DNA from: Butyrivibrio fibrisolvens
GTDB taxonomy: Bacteria > Bacillota > Clostridia > Lachnospirales > Lachnospiraceae
Reading direction: 5' to 3'
Assembly (NCBI RefSeq): GCF_023206215.1
Contig: NZ_CP065800.1
Coordinates: 4,030,001-4,094,000 of the forward strand
DNA: 64,000 bases
Both the position numbers and the translations under genes were made by a program. Positions 25,085 to 34,038 of the stretch are shown piece after piece. Under the pieces are notes generated by a model. It saw only the letters and a list, made by a program, of their open reading frames with translations, was not told where the DNA came from and did no database searches. Position 1 is the stretch's first letter, and each line of letters opens with the position of its first letter.

Positions 25085-27835
25085 ATGAATTATGGTAAAG
25101 AAGGCGTCAGAAAGCAAGAATCTGCGCTTCGTAACGGAACCGGACGATGGGGCAAAAAGTTCGGAACTATTTTGTTCAAAGTGTTCCTGCTTGCTATACT
25201 TTCTGTAGTTATATTACTTATAAGTGCCGGCCTTGGCGCATTTCAGGGTATCATTGATTCATCCCCTGATATAAGCAATATTGATGTAACTCCTTCAGGA
25301 TTCAGTACATTCGTATATGATTCTGAAGGTAATCAGATAGCTAAGCTCGTATCTACAGATTCAAACCGTATTCCTGTAACTCTGGATATGGTACCAAAGG
25401 ATCTTCAGAATGCTTTTGTAGCTATCGAGGATGCTCGTTTTTATGATCACAACGGAATTGATATCCAAGGTATCATCCGTGCCGGATATGTTGCAGTAAC
25501 TACAGGATCTTTTTCCGAAGGTGCTTCGACTATCACACAGCAGCTTATCAAGAACAATGTCTTCACTGGTTGGACCGAAGAGGACACCCTTGTAGCCAAG
25601 TTCAAGCGTAAGATACAAGAACAATACCTTGCTATCCAGCTTGAAAAAACAATGTCCAAGGAAGATATACTTCTAAACTATATGAACACCATCAACCTTG
25701 GTCAGAACACGCTTGGTGTTCAGGCAGCCTCACTTCGATATTTTAATAAATCTGTCAGTGAGCTGACTCTCTCAGAATGTGCTGTTATCGCCGGTATCAC
25801 TCAGAACCCGAGTAAATTCAACCCAATAACTCACCCTGACAAGAATGCAGAAAGACGTGAAAAGGTTCTTGGAAATATGCTGGACTTCGGATTCATAACT
25901 CAGACTCAATATGACGAAGCCATGGCTGATGATCCATACTCCAGAATTCAGGTTGTAGATTCTGAAACTGAAGACAATACAGTTAATTCATACTTTGTAG
26001 ATGCTCTTACAGATGTCGTACTTGATGATCTTGTAGAAGCCGGATATACAGAAACACAGGCTTATTCACTTCTCTACAGCGGTGGTCTTAAGATCTATTC
26101 AACTATGGATCCAAAGATTCAGGGAATATGTGATGAAGTCTTCCAGGACGAATCCAACTTCCCTTCAAACACAAGTTATCTTCTTGATTATGCTCTTACC
26201 ACCAAGAACGCTGCAGGAGAATATATAAACTACAGCGATGAGATGATGGAGACCTACTTCAAGCAGTCTAACAAGTCTTTTGACCTGACTTTCTCTTCTA
26301 CAGAAGCTGCAGAAGAAGCTATCGAGCAGTACAAAGCAGAAGTTGTAGGCGAAGATGAAACTATCATTGATGAAAAGTATACTCTGACACCTCAGCCTCA
26401 GGTATCTCTGACTATTGAAGACCAGGCTACCGGTTATATTGTAGCTATGGAAGGTGGTAGAGGAACTAAGACAGCCAGCCGAACCCTTAACAGAGCTACA
26501 GATGTCAAGAGACAGCCCGGATCAGCCTTCAAGGTTCTTGCAGCATACGCTCCGGCTCTTGATAGTGCAGGATATACACTTGCAACAGTTATCAATGATG
26601 CTCCGTTCAATTATTCCAACGGAACACCTGTAAGAAACTGGTACAACAGTTATCGCGGACTCTCTACATTAAGATCCGGTATCCGTGATTCCATGAATGT
26701 TGTAACAGTAAAACTTATGACACTTATAACTCCGCAGCTTGGTTATGACTATCTTGTCAACAAATTCCATATTTCTACTCTTGTAGAACGTGAGGAACGC
26801 AACGGCAAGGTATACTCAGACATACAGCAGACACTGTGTCTTGGCGGTATCACATATGGTGTCAAGAATATCGAGATCAATTCTGCCTACGCTACTATCG
26901 CCAACGGCGGATATTACATTAAGCCTAAGCTTTATACCAAGATTGTGGATCATGATGGCAATGTTATCATCGATAATACATCTATAGAAGGTGAACAGGT
27001 ATTAAAGGAAACAACTGCATTCCTTCTGACAAGTGCCATGCAGGATGTTGTAACATCCGGTACAGGTACTGCAGTAAACTTCGGTGGAACAGCTATAGCA
27101 GCCAAAACAGGTACTACATCTGATGAGAATGATGTATGGCTCTGCGGATTTACTAACTACTACACAGCTACTTGCTGGGCAGGCTATGATAACAACGAAG
27201 ACCTCTCTACTTCTGAAGAGACACACCTTGCCAAAACTCTCTGGCGTAAGGTTATGTCGCAGATACATGAAGATCTTCCATCAGCTTCATTCTCAGTGCC
27301 AAGCGGTATAACTACAGCTACTGTATGTAAGGACTCCGGACTTCTACCTACATCAGGCCTGTGCGATGGTTCACTTGGAACTGAATACTTTGAAAATGGT
27401 ACAGTTCCTACAGAAAGCTGTAACGTACATATCTATCAGACAATATGTAACTATTCAGGTCTTGCTGCAACAGATCTGTGTCCTTTCAAGGTGCAGCAGG
27501 TTGTAACTGTAATTCCTGAAGAACCGGACATATTGAAGCAATCAGCAGGAAGTGGTGCAGGCTCCTCTACCTTGGTAGATCCTAATGTACTATGTCCTCA
27601 TAACGAGAGCTTCTTCGCACAGCCCAATGCACAGGAAATCCTGGTACAGCAGAATCAGGAGATAATAAACAGAAATGCCGCTGCTGCCGGTGTAGACCCG
27701 AATGCCACGGTAGATCCAAATGCAGCAGCAGATCCTAATGCAGCTACTACAGATCCAAATGCAACAGGAACAACTCCGGAACCAGCCACAACAGAGGCTA
27801 CGCCTCCTACTGATGATCAACAAAACGGCGGTTGA
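25085..27835 (+). CDS. Class A penicillin-binding protein (transglycosylase/transpeptidase)
   Basis: 916 residues. A membrane anchor is at about 28-51. The GT51 transglycosylase domain has the catalytic glutamate in IEDARFYDHNGID (about residue 115) and STITQQLIKN. The transpeptidase domain has SxxK in RQPGSAFKVLA (Ser480, Lys483), SxN in DSMNVV (Ser536) and KTGTT (about 674). A Ser/Cys-rich region and a low-complexity tail with repeated DPNA/DPNAT units close the protein. It polymerises and cross-links peptidoglycan outside the membrane. GGAGGAATTTT supports the start. The gene ends just before the insertion sequence; the tail is intact. Confidence 0.96.
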   Translation: MNYGKEGVRKQESALRNGTGRWGKKFGTILFKVFLLAILSVVILLISAGLGAFQGIIDSSPDISNIDVTPSGFSTFVYDSEGNQIAKLVSTDSNRIPVTLDMVPKDLQNAFVAIEDARFYDHNGIDIQGIIRAGYVAVTTGSFSEGASTITQQLIKNNVFTGWTEEDTLVAKFKRKIQEQYLAIQLEKTMSKEDILLNYMNTINLGQNTLGVQAASLRYFNKSVSELTLSECAVIAGITQNPSKFNPITHPDKNAERREKVLGNMLDFGFITQTQYDEAMADDPYSRIQVVDSETEDNTVNSYFVDALTDVVLDDLVEAGYTETQAYSLLYSGGLKIYSTMDPKIQGICDEVFQDESNFPSNTSYLLDYALTTKNAAGEYINYSDEMMETYFKQSNKSFDLTFSSTEAAEEAIEQYKAEVVGEDETIIDEKYTLTPQPQVSLTIEDQATGYIVAMEGGRGTKTASRTLNRATDVKRQPGSAFKVLAAYAPALDSAGYTLATVINDAPFNYSNGTPVRNWYNSYRGLSTLRSGIRDSMNVVTVKLMTLITPQLGYDYLVNKFHISTLVEREERNGKVYSDIQQTLCLGGITYGVKNIEINSAYATIANGGYYIKPKLYTKIVDHDGNVIIDNTSIEGEQVLKETTAFLLTSAMQDVVTSGTGTAVNFGGTAIAAKTGTTSDENDVWLCGFTNYYTATCWAGYDNNEDLSTSEETHLAKTLWRKVMSQIHEDLPSASFSVPSGITTATVCKDSGLLPTSGLCDGSLGTEYFENGTVPTESCNVHIYQTICNYSGLAATDLCPFKVQQVVTVIPEEPDILKQSAGSGAGSSTLVDPNVLCPHNESFFAQPNAQEILVQQNQEIINRNAAAAGVDPNATVDPNAAADPNAATTDPNATGTTPEPATTEATPPTDDQQNGG

Positions 27836-28023
27836 TCGTCTTTATGATCACACAAAAGGGGCTGTCGCACTAGATGATTTGATCATCTGGGCGAGGCCCC
27901 TTTTTCATGCCTTAAAAACGGCTTTTTACTATATATTTTTATATACTCTGTCTTTGGGCGTACTTTAATAAGCCGATTGAATTATCGACGCTGATACAAA
28001 TTTTTTATTTTAAAATTCAAAAT

Positions 28024-28482
28024 TTATGACACTTTTTTCAGTTCAAATAGATGTGTTCCGGTTCGCTCAGACATAATCTTATGGTGGAGTTTGTTGATGT
28101 CAAAAGCTATTGCCAAAAGTGTACTCTGTGCCAGAACATTCTCACTTCCTTTATAAAGGTATCGTCTGAAATTCATATCTTCTTTCACGTTTGCAAACGA
28201 ACCTTCTGCTTGTATGCTACGGTTCATTCGTAGCTGTGTTCCATAATCACTAGTTATTCGTTCAAGACATTCTGCACGTTTTTCTTCCATTTTTCTTGAT
28301 ACAGAAAGAACCTTTTTCCTATCTTCAAATGGAGTTTTACAGTTATTGCCTTTTATGCAGTCTTTCTTGAATGGGCATTCATGGCAACTTTCACACTCAT
28401 ATATTGTTACTTCACGTTGGTAACTGGTCGCTGTCTTTTGTTTTCTTTTGGATACAGCTAAGAGCTTTTTCCATTCTTGCAA
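28024..28482 (-). CDS. IS1182 transposase, C-terminal part (frameshifted)
   Basis: 152 codons in the -1 frame relative to the upstream part. Sequence KKLLAVSKRKQKTATSYQRE, then a cysteine cluster YECESCHECPFKKDC typical of IS1182 transposases, then RSIQAEGSFANVKEDMNFRR with the third acidic catalytic residue (E of the DDE triad), and AIAFDINKLHHKI at the C-terminus. It has no ribosome site of its own and can only be made by frameshifting, or is dead. Confidence 0.85.
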   Translation of the reverse strand: MQEWKKLLAVSKRKQKTATSYQREVTIYECESCHECPFKKDCIKGNNCKTPFEDRKKVLSVSRKMEEKRAECLERITSDYGTQLRMNRSIQAEGSFANVKEDMNFRRYLYKGSENVLAQSTLLAIAFDINKLHHKIMSERTGTHLFELKKVS

Positions 28483-29657
28483 GTATAACTGTCAGTTTCA
28501 GAATCATAGTCCATGTTTTCTCGTTTACTGATATCTTTTTTGAACTTTCTTGTTTTTGACAGTTCATAATTCTGTGGTTTTATATATCCGGTCTGATCGT
28601 TGTTTTCAATGAAAACATAATTCTCTTCACTTTCATAACCGGCATCAGCAACTATGTTTTTATATTTGAAGGGAAGATGTTCTTCCATATCTTTTAGGAA
28701 AGGTATCAGAGTAAGAGTATCTGTTGGATTCGGGTAAATGCCGAGCCAGGTTACATATTCTGCATCAACACCATGCTGCAGGTTGTATGCAGGTTTAAGC
28801 TGACCATTAAGCATAGCGTCTTCTTTCATTCTCATGAAAGTGGCATCGTTATCCGTTTTAGAATAGCTATTTCGTCTGCCACATTTATAAAGCTTGTTTG
28901 TGTATTCTTTAAGCTTTTCTGTATATTCTTCAAGTTTTTCGATTGAGCGTTGAAGCATTGTTTTCCTTTTACCAATGCCATGTACAAACTCGATAGCCTC
29001 ATCTTTTTTGATCTTGTAAAGCTTCTTTCTTAATCGTTTCAAAGTGCGAAGTGATATCTGGTCTTTATATACAACCTTAAAATCATAGAGTTCTTCGCAT
29101 TCCGCACAGAACATACAGATTTTCTCTGCAAGTTTAGCCATGTTCTTGGTCACGGCTTTTTTCCATACAAAAGTATATTTGTTGGCAACAGATTCAATCT
29201 TTGTTCCATCGATAAATATATTCTCACCTGATATCTCTCCAAGATCCAGAAGTATAGTTCCAACCTGCGACATTACAGACTTTGAACATTGTGAGAGATG
29301 TAGGGAAATAAATCTTGCTAATGTAGAATGATCGGGTGCGGGTGCACCTTCAAGAAGATACATGAAATTGATATCTCTTTTGCAGGATGATTCAATATCA
29401 CGACTGGAATAGATTCTGTTCATTGCTGCATAGATAACAATCTTAAGCATCTGACGCGGTGAGGCCTGACTCTTTCTGATTCTGTCATAAGTCTCATAAA
29501 GATCAGAAAGATTCATCTCCTCCACAAATGCACTAACCAGGCGTACCGGATCATCAGATGGAATAGATATTTCTATGTCTAGCGGAAGTTTGATTTGATG
29601 ATACAAGGAAGATACTGTATAATCTCCTTGTAAGATTTGGTTTAGTCGCATAAACAT
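28458..29657 (-). CDS. IS1182 transposase, N-terminal part (frameshifted)
   Basis: 399 codons: helix-rich N-terminal domain (RLVSAFVEEMNLSDLYETYD, PRQMLKIVIYAAMNRIYSSR), a DDE core with GENIFIDGTKIESVANKYTF and the second aspartate in KNIVADAGYESEENYVF. The frame breaks at a run of five A (28470-28466 on the minus strand) in AATGGAAAAAGCTC; one base more, or a -1 slip, would join it to the downstream part as KNGKKLLAVSK. A homopolymer deletion is the simplest reading; programmed frameshifting is possible. Confidence 0.88.
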   Translation of the reverse strand: MFMRLNQILQGDYTVSSLYHQIKLPLDIEISIPSDDPVRLVSAFVEEMNLSDLYETYDRIRKSQASPRQMLKIVIYAAMNRIYSSRDIESSCKRDINFMYLLEGAPAPDHSTLARFISLHLSQCSKSVMSQVGTILLDLGEISGENIFIDGTKIESVANKYTFVWKKAVTKNMAKLAEKICMFCAECEELYDFKVVYKDQISLRTLKRLRKKLYKIKKDEAIEFVHGIGKRKTMLQRSIEKLEEYTEKLKEYTNKLYKCGRRNSYSKTDNDATFMRMKEDAMLNGQLKPAYNLQHGVDAEYVTWLGIYPNPTDTLTLIPFLKDMEEHLPFKYKNIVADAGYESEENYVFIENNDQTGYIKPQNYELSKTRKFKKDISKRENMDYDSETDSYTCKNGKSS

Positions 29658-29667
29658 ATTTTACAGC

Positions 29668-29697
29668 AAAAACCAGGCTTTTCGAAGCCTGGTTTTT
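29668..29697. terminator. Terminator hairpin inside the insertion-sequence end
   Basis: AAAAACCAGGCTT, loop TTCG, AAGCCTGGTTTTT. Upstream of the transposase start; it probably shields the transposase gene from outside transcription. Confidence 0.85.
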
Positions 29698-29792
29698 GTG
29701 TTTTGGGCATAAACAGGGAGCTGAGCACTAATTACTTAGTGCGACAGCCCCTTTTATTATGCAAAATGATAATACTCATTTCATCAAAATAT

Positions 29793-29968
29793 ACATTCTT
29801 GAACATAAAGTCCAAGAAATCATACATTTTTGAATCAAAGATTCAAAAATGCAGCAATAGAGCAGGTTGAGTTCACCTTCGGTGAAGGCTCTATTGCCAA
29901 CAGATTCATTGAATCACGAAACACGCAGTAAATGCGTGTTTCTGTAATTTACGTTCAAGAAGTCATAC
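29793..29968 (+). repeat. Structured dispersed repeat, family A copy 3
   Basis: Outer stem TTCTTGAAC/GTTCAAGAA closes the unit; inside: CATTTTTGAATC/GATTCAAAAATG; GCAATAGAGC/GCTCTATTGC with bulge GGTTGAG and apical TTCACC-TTC-GGTGAA; CCAACAGATTCATTGAATC; hairpin GAAACACGCAG.../TGCGTGTTTC. It directly adjoins the insertion sequence end (38 bp away) and precedes the tRNA terminator. Confidence 0.75.
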
Positions 29969-29970
29969 TT

Positions 29971-30028
29971 AAAAACAAAAAGCTCAGTATTCATACGACT
30001 TATAAAAAGTCTTATGAATACTGAGCTT
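29971..30028 (-). terminator. Terminator of tRNA-Thr
   Basis: On the minus strand AAGCTCAGTATTCATA..AGACT pairs with AGTCGTATGAATACTGAGCTT (one unpaired base), then TTTTTGTTTTT-like T-run at 29980-29971. Confidence 0.85.
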
Positions 30029-30045
30029 ATAGAGCAAAAAAATAA

Positions 30046-30118
30046 AGCTGCTGACGGGAATCGAACCCGTGACCTCCGCACTACCAATGCGACGCACTAC
30101 CGACTGTGCTACAACAGC
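30046..30118 (-). tRNA. tRNA-Thr (anticodon GGT)
   Basis: 73 bases on the minus strand. Acceptor GCTGTTG/CAGCAGC, D arm GCAC/GTGC, anticodon stem TCGCA/TGCGG with loop TTGGTAG (anticodon GGT, reads ACC and ACU), T arm ACGGG-TTCGATT-CCCGT. The discriminator is U; CCA is not encoded. Preceded by a consensus promoter and followed by its own terminator. Confidence 0.97.
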
Positions 30119-30171
30119 TTGGCACATATGCAAATCTAGGATAAATCCTCTCTTTGCAAGCCACGAATGTT

Positions 30172-30200
30172 ATTATACTAGTAGATTAGAGCAATGTCAA
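30172..30200 (-). promoter_or_regulatory. Consensus promoter of tRNA-Thr
   Basis: TTGACA (30200-30195), 17-base spacer, TATAAT (30177-30172): a perfect sigma-A promoter, 54 bases upstream of the tRNA 5' end. Confidence 0.92.
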
Positions 30201-30306
30201 ACTGAAAGTTTGAAAAACTCTAAATTCATCTCATCTCATATTGTTAGTATCTAAAAATTCACGCCCAGGCCAATTGGCAGAACCTCTGCTACTATCATTA
30301 GATTCC

Positions 30307-30834
30307 TTAGTCAGAGTCATTAAGGAGCTGATCAGCAATATATGAGTATATGCCTGAGCTCTTGTCATGCCATCTTGCGCATACACGATCTGCCATGCTC
30401 TCAGTAGGAACAGTAAGCTCTATATTGATAAGATCTTCTCCCATCTCCTTGACTACGAGTCTTGCAACGTACTGTCCATCTGCACGCTTGTTATAATCCG
30501 CGATTATAGATGACTCATTACGAAGCTTTATCTTGTTTTCCTTAAGATAAGCATCTATCTGGAGACGAATCTCAGGATTCATCTGACCTATAAAGAAGTG
30601 CAATGCCTCTTCTCCAGCCTCTGTAAGCTCTAAGAAGGTCCTGTTACGCTTCTTGTGTTCATTTATAAGTTTCTGATCGCTAAGCTCTCCAAAAGCCTCC
30701 TGGAGGGTCATGAACGTGGTATATTCATTTCCAAGTATAAAGTCATATATCTGAGACTTGGAAAGCTCTACGTCTGATCTTTTAAGCATATACAGAACTA
30801 TTATTTTGTATAACGTTAAATACTGCGATGCCAA
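30307..30834 (-). CDS. DUF4364 family protein, winged-helix-like
   Basis: 175 residues. SQYLTLYKIIVLYMLKRSDV, ELSKSQIYDFILGNEYTTFM and FLELTEAGEEALHFF form a winged-helix, PadR/MarR-like N-terminal domain of the DUF4364 family, followed by an alpha-beta C-terminal domain (about 90-170). It is probably a DNA-binding regulator, but ligand and targets are unknown. The start is TTG at 30834 with CAGGAG 8 bases upstream. It follows rarA on the same strand (94-bp gap). Confidence 0.82.
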   Translation of the reverse strand: MASQYLTLYKIIVLYMLKRSDVELSKSQIYDFILGNEYTTFMTLQEAFGELSDQKLINEHKKRNRTFLELTEAGEEALHFFIGQMNPEIRLQIDAYLKENKIKLRNESSIIADYNKRADGQYVARLVVKEMGEDLINIELTVPTESMADRVCARWHDKSSGIYSYIADQLLNDSD

Positions 30835-30928
30835 ATGTATATCTCCTGAATATTTTAAACTCTATAACTACTAACTTACTTTAATAAAAGTATTTATAGA
30901 TCACTTTATATGATTACTTTTCCTACGA

Positions 30929-32299
30929 CTATTCTGATGACTTTTCTGATTCTTTTTCAGTTTCCTTAAGGCGCTTTTCTTCTGCTGCCTTCAAAGCCCT
31001 CATATGGTCCCTTATCTTGAGTTCATAACCATTACCTGTGGGTGAATAGAACTCCTTGCCATTAAGCTCATACGGAAGGTACTGCTGTTTCACATAATGA
31101 TTGGGATAGTCATGCGAATACTTATATCCTATTCCATGTCCAAGCTTGGATGCAGACTTATAATGAGCATCCTGAAGATGGGACGGGATCTGCAGATTGC
31201 CGGTATCCGATACTTCTTTCATTGCATCATCTATTGCTACAATAGAAGCATTGCTCTTAGGTGCTGTTGCAAGATAGCTGGCAGCCTGAGACAGAGTTAT
31301 CCTTCCTTCAGGCATTCCAAGCCTCTCTACAGCAAGTGAAGCTGCAACTGCGACCTGCAGAGCCTGAGGATCTGCGTTGCCTATATCCTCTGAAGCAAGG
31401 ACCATCATACGTCTTGCGATAAACTTAGGATCCTCTCCTGCGCTTATCATCCTTGCAAGATAGTATACAGCAGCATCCGGATCTGATCCTCGTACGCTCT
31501 TGATAAAAGCTGATATCGTATCATAATGATTGTCGCCATCCTTGTCATAACGGGCAACTTTCTTCTGAATACATTCTCTTGCCACATCGAGTGTGATATG
31601 AATCTTGCCATCTTCACTTCTGTCTGTAGTCATGATACCAAGCTCTACCGCATTAAGGGCATGTCTTGCATCCCCATCTGCCATATCTGACAGAAATTCT
31701 ATAGCATCATCATCTATCACTGCATTAAAAGAACCCATGCCTTTGGTATTGTCATATACAGCACGTTTTATAAGTACCGCAATATCCTCTCTGGACAAAG
31801 GCTTTAGCTCGAAGATGACTGATCTTGACAGCAAAGCTCCATTAACTTCAAAGTAAGGATTCTCTGTTGTAGCTCCTATAAGGATAACTGTCCCGTCCTC
31901 TACAAAAGGAAGGAGATAATCCTGCTGCCCTTTATTAAAACGGTGTATCTCGTCTATAAATAGAATGGTCTTCTTCTGATACATGCCAAAATTATCTTTG
32001 GCCTTGGCTACAACATCTTCCATGTCCTTCTTGCCGGCAATTGTAGCATTGATCTGCATAAATTCAGCCTTAGTCGTATTGGCTATTACTTTGGCAAGTG
32101 TAGTTTTGCCGGTTCCGGGAGGGCCGTACAGAATGATAGACCTTATCTTATCAGCCTTGATCGCGCGATATAAAAGCTTATCATGTCCTATTATATGCTG
32201 CTGTCCTACTACCTCTTCCAAAGTTGTAGGGCGCATACGTGCAGCAAGAGGCGATTCTGACTCAGCAGTCTTAGCCCTTGCATACTCAAATAAATCCAT
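30929..32299 (-). CDS. rarA: Replication-associated recombination protein A (RarA/MgsA), AAA+ ATPase
   Basis: 456 residues. Walker A YGPPGTGKTTLAKVIA (about residues 58-73), Walker B TILFIDEIHRFNKGQQD, sensor 1 GATTENPYFEVNGALLSRS, then the C-terminal helical domain with VYYLARMISAGEDPKFIARR and GIGYKYSHDYPNHYVKQQYL. It is a clamp-loader-like ATPase that acts at stalled replication forks. AAGGAA lies 5 bases before the ATG; a structured repeat (family B copy 3) ends 3 bases before this ribosome site. Downstream of glmM and upstream of the DUF4364 gene. Confidence 0.95.
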   Translation of the reverse strand: MDLFEYARAKTAESESPLAARMRPTTLEEVVGQQHIIGHDKLLYRAIKADKIRSIILYGPPGTGKTTLAKVIANTTKAEFMQINATIAGKKDMEDVVAKAKDNFGMYQKKTILFIDEIHRFNKGQQDYLLPFVEDGTVILIGATTENPYFEVNGALLSRSVIFELKPLSREDIAVLIKRAVYDNTKGMGSFNAVIDDDAIEFLSDMADGDARHALNAVELGIMTTDRSEDGKIHITLDVARECIQKKVARYDKDGDNHYDTISAFIKSVRGSDPDAAVYYLARMISAGEDPKFIARRMMVLASEDIGNADPQALQVAVAASLAVERLGMPEGRITLSQAASYLATAPKSNASIVAIDDAMKEVSDTGNLQIPSHLQDAHYKSASKLGHGIGYKYSHDYPNHYVKQQYLPYELNGKEFYSPTGNGYELKIRDHMRALKAAEEKRLKETEKESEKSSE

Positions 32300-32312
32300 A
32301 TTATTCCTTCAT

Positions 32313-32471
32313 GACGAGCACTTGTGTAAGTCGTGCAATCCGAATATCAGATTCGGATTTGCCACCATGGCTATTTGGGCTCGTCTCAAATAGCCGTGTG
32401 AAAAATTTTCATATCGATACAATTTTTCACACCAACCTCATGTTAAGGCCATTAGACATAATCTAATGGCC
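32313..32471 (-). repeat. Structured repeat, family B copy 3, adjoining the rarA ribosome site
   Basis: Fills the glmM-rarA gap. On the minus strand, a string of hairpins: GGCCATTAGA/TCTAATGGCC, GTGTGAAAAATT/AATTTTTCACAC, GGCTATTTG/CAAATAGCC with loop AGACGAGCC, AATCCGAAT/ATTCGGATT, then GCACGACTT...AAGTGCTCGTC. Loop GACGAGC (32385-32379) can pair with the terminal GCTCGTC (32319-32313). Same plan as 18753-18837, with different bases. Confidence 0.65.
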
Positions 32472-32508
32472 CGAAATAAGTAAATCTGACAGATATAATC
32501 TACCCGTT

Positions 32509-33897
32509 TTATTTTGCAGCGTATCCTTTATCCTTGATAACTCGGATTACGGATTCTACATAATTCCTACAAGTCTCTTTGTCCTCAGCTTCAACCATGA
32601 CACGTACTACAGGCTCTGTACCTGATTCACGTACAAGGATTCTGCCGCTGTCACCAAGATCCTTGGCTACAGCATCAACCTTAGCTACAACATCAGGATC
32701 GTTCTGAGCTGCTGTCTTATCAGTAACTCTGATATTCTCAAGTACCTGAGGATAGATAGTAAGAGGAGAGCAAAGCTCTGACATCTTCTTCTTCCTTGCA
32801 AGCATTACTTCCATCATCTTAATAGATGTCATGATACCATCACCTGTTGTTGCATACTTACTGAAGATGATGTGACCTGACTGCTCACCGCCTATTACAC
32901 AGTTATTCTCAGTCATATATTCATATACATACTTATCACCAACTGCTGTCTTGGCATAATCTATACCAGCTTCATCAAAAGCCTTGTACAGACCGAAGTT
33001 GGACATTACTGTTGTAACAACTGTGTTATTTACAAGCTCGCCCTTATCCTTCATATACTTACCGTATACATAAAGAATATGATCACCGTTTACAACATTG
33101 CCCTTTTCATCAACACACAGACATCTGTCTGCATCGCCGTCATATGCAAATCCAACATCAAGCCCCTTCTCAACAACGAATTTCTGAAGGCCTTCAATGT
33201 GAGTAGAGCCGGCATTGTTGTTGATATTGGTTCCGTTAGGTTCATCATTTATAACATAAGTTGTAGCACCAAGTGCATCAAATACGCTCTTAGCAATATT
33301 CCAGGAAGCACCATTAGCACAGTCAAGACCTACCTTCATGCCCTTAAATGAATAAAGACCAAGAGAGATAAGGTATCCTACATAACGATTCCTTCCAGAT
33401 ACATAGTCAACTGTACATCCAATGGAATCCTTGGTAGCAAAAGGAATAGTATCCCACTTCTTGTCAAATGCTGTCAGATTACCATCAATATAATCTTCTA
33501 CGAGTCCGATGGTCTTCTCATCCATCTTCTCTCCGTTGCCATTTAAAAGCTTTATTCCATTATCATAAAATGGATTGTGGCTGGCAGTGATCATTACTCC
33601 GCAGTCAAATTCATCAACTCTAGTAACATAGGCTACTGAAGGAGTAGTTGTTACGTGAAGCAGGTATGCGTCTGCGCCTGAAGCAACAAGTCCGCCTACA
33701 AGGCTGTACTCAAACATATAGCTTGAACGTCTTGTATCCTTGCCGATGACAACTCTGGGAGCTGAAGTATCTCCCTTCTGGCGCTTTAGCTCGCCGTAAT
33801 ACCAACCCAGAAAACGTCCTACTGTATATGCATGATCAGCAGTAAGACCTACGTTAGCTTCTCCTCTGAAACCATCTGTACCAAAATATCTGCCCAT
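32509..33897 (-). CDS. glmM: Phosphoglucosamine mutase GlmM
   Basis: 462 residues from the ATG at 33897: MGRYFGTDGFRGEANVGLT. The phosphoserine loop is VMITASHNPFYDNGIKL (Ser about residue 102), the metal-binding loop GFAYDGDADRCLCVDE, the sugar loop GGEQSGHIIF, the phosphate loop VRESGTEPVVRVMVEAE. It converts glucosamine-6-phosphate to glucosamine-1-phosphate for UDP-GlcNAc and the cell wall. The longer upstream in-frame start is rejected because its ATG would abut the ribosome site (GAAAGG). Confidence 0.95.
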   Translation of the reverse strand: MGRYFGTDGFRGEANVGLTADHAYTVGRFLGWYYGELKRQKGDTSAPRVVIGKDTRRSSYMFEYSLVGGLVASGADAYLLHVTTTPSVAYVTRVDEFDCGVMITASHNPFYDNGIKLLNGNGEKMDEKTIGLVEDYIDGNLTAFDKKWDTIPFATKDSIGCTVDYVSGRNRYVGYLISLGLYSFKGMKVGLDCANGASWNIAKSVFDALGATTYVINDEPNGTNINNNAGSTHIEGLQKFVVEKGLDVGFAYDGDADRCLCVDEKGNVVNGDHILYVYGKYMKDKGELVNNTVVTTVMSNFGLYKAFDEAGIDYAKTAVGDKYVYEYMTENNCVIGGEQSGHIIFSKYATTGDGIMTSIKMMEVMLARKKKMSELCSPLTIYPQVLENIRVTDKTAAQNDPDVVAKVDAVAKDLGDSGRILVRESGTEPVVRVMVEAEDKETCRNYVESVIRVIKDKGYAAK

Positions 33898-34038
33898 TTT
33901 TATGAACATCCTTTCTCGTTTAGAAAACAATTTGCGAGAACATCATCTCACTAAGCGATTATACCACACACTATTCTTTTTGGAAAAAAATGCCGATAAA
34001 ATATCTGATCCATCTATTATTTTATAATTGGAGCGAGC

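Larger units (their letters stand above)
27854..29755 (-). mobile_element. IS1182-family insertion sequence
   Basis: About 1.9 kb, bounded by 19-bp perfect terminal inverted repeats AAAAGGGGCTGTCGCACTA (27854-27872; inverted at 29737-29755). It contains one transposase coding region split by a frameshift and an internal hairpin just after the right end. No clear target duplication is seen beside the repeats; the outer AAAA/TTTT may be target rather than IS. The left end together with GAGGCCCCTTTTT (27893-27905) also forms a terminator-like hairpin directly after the penicillin-binding protein gene, suggesting insertion at or into a terminator. Confidence 0.9.
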
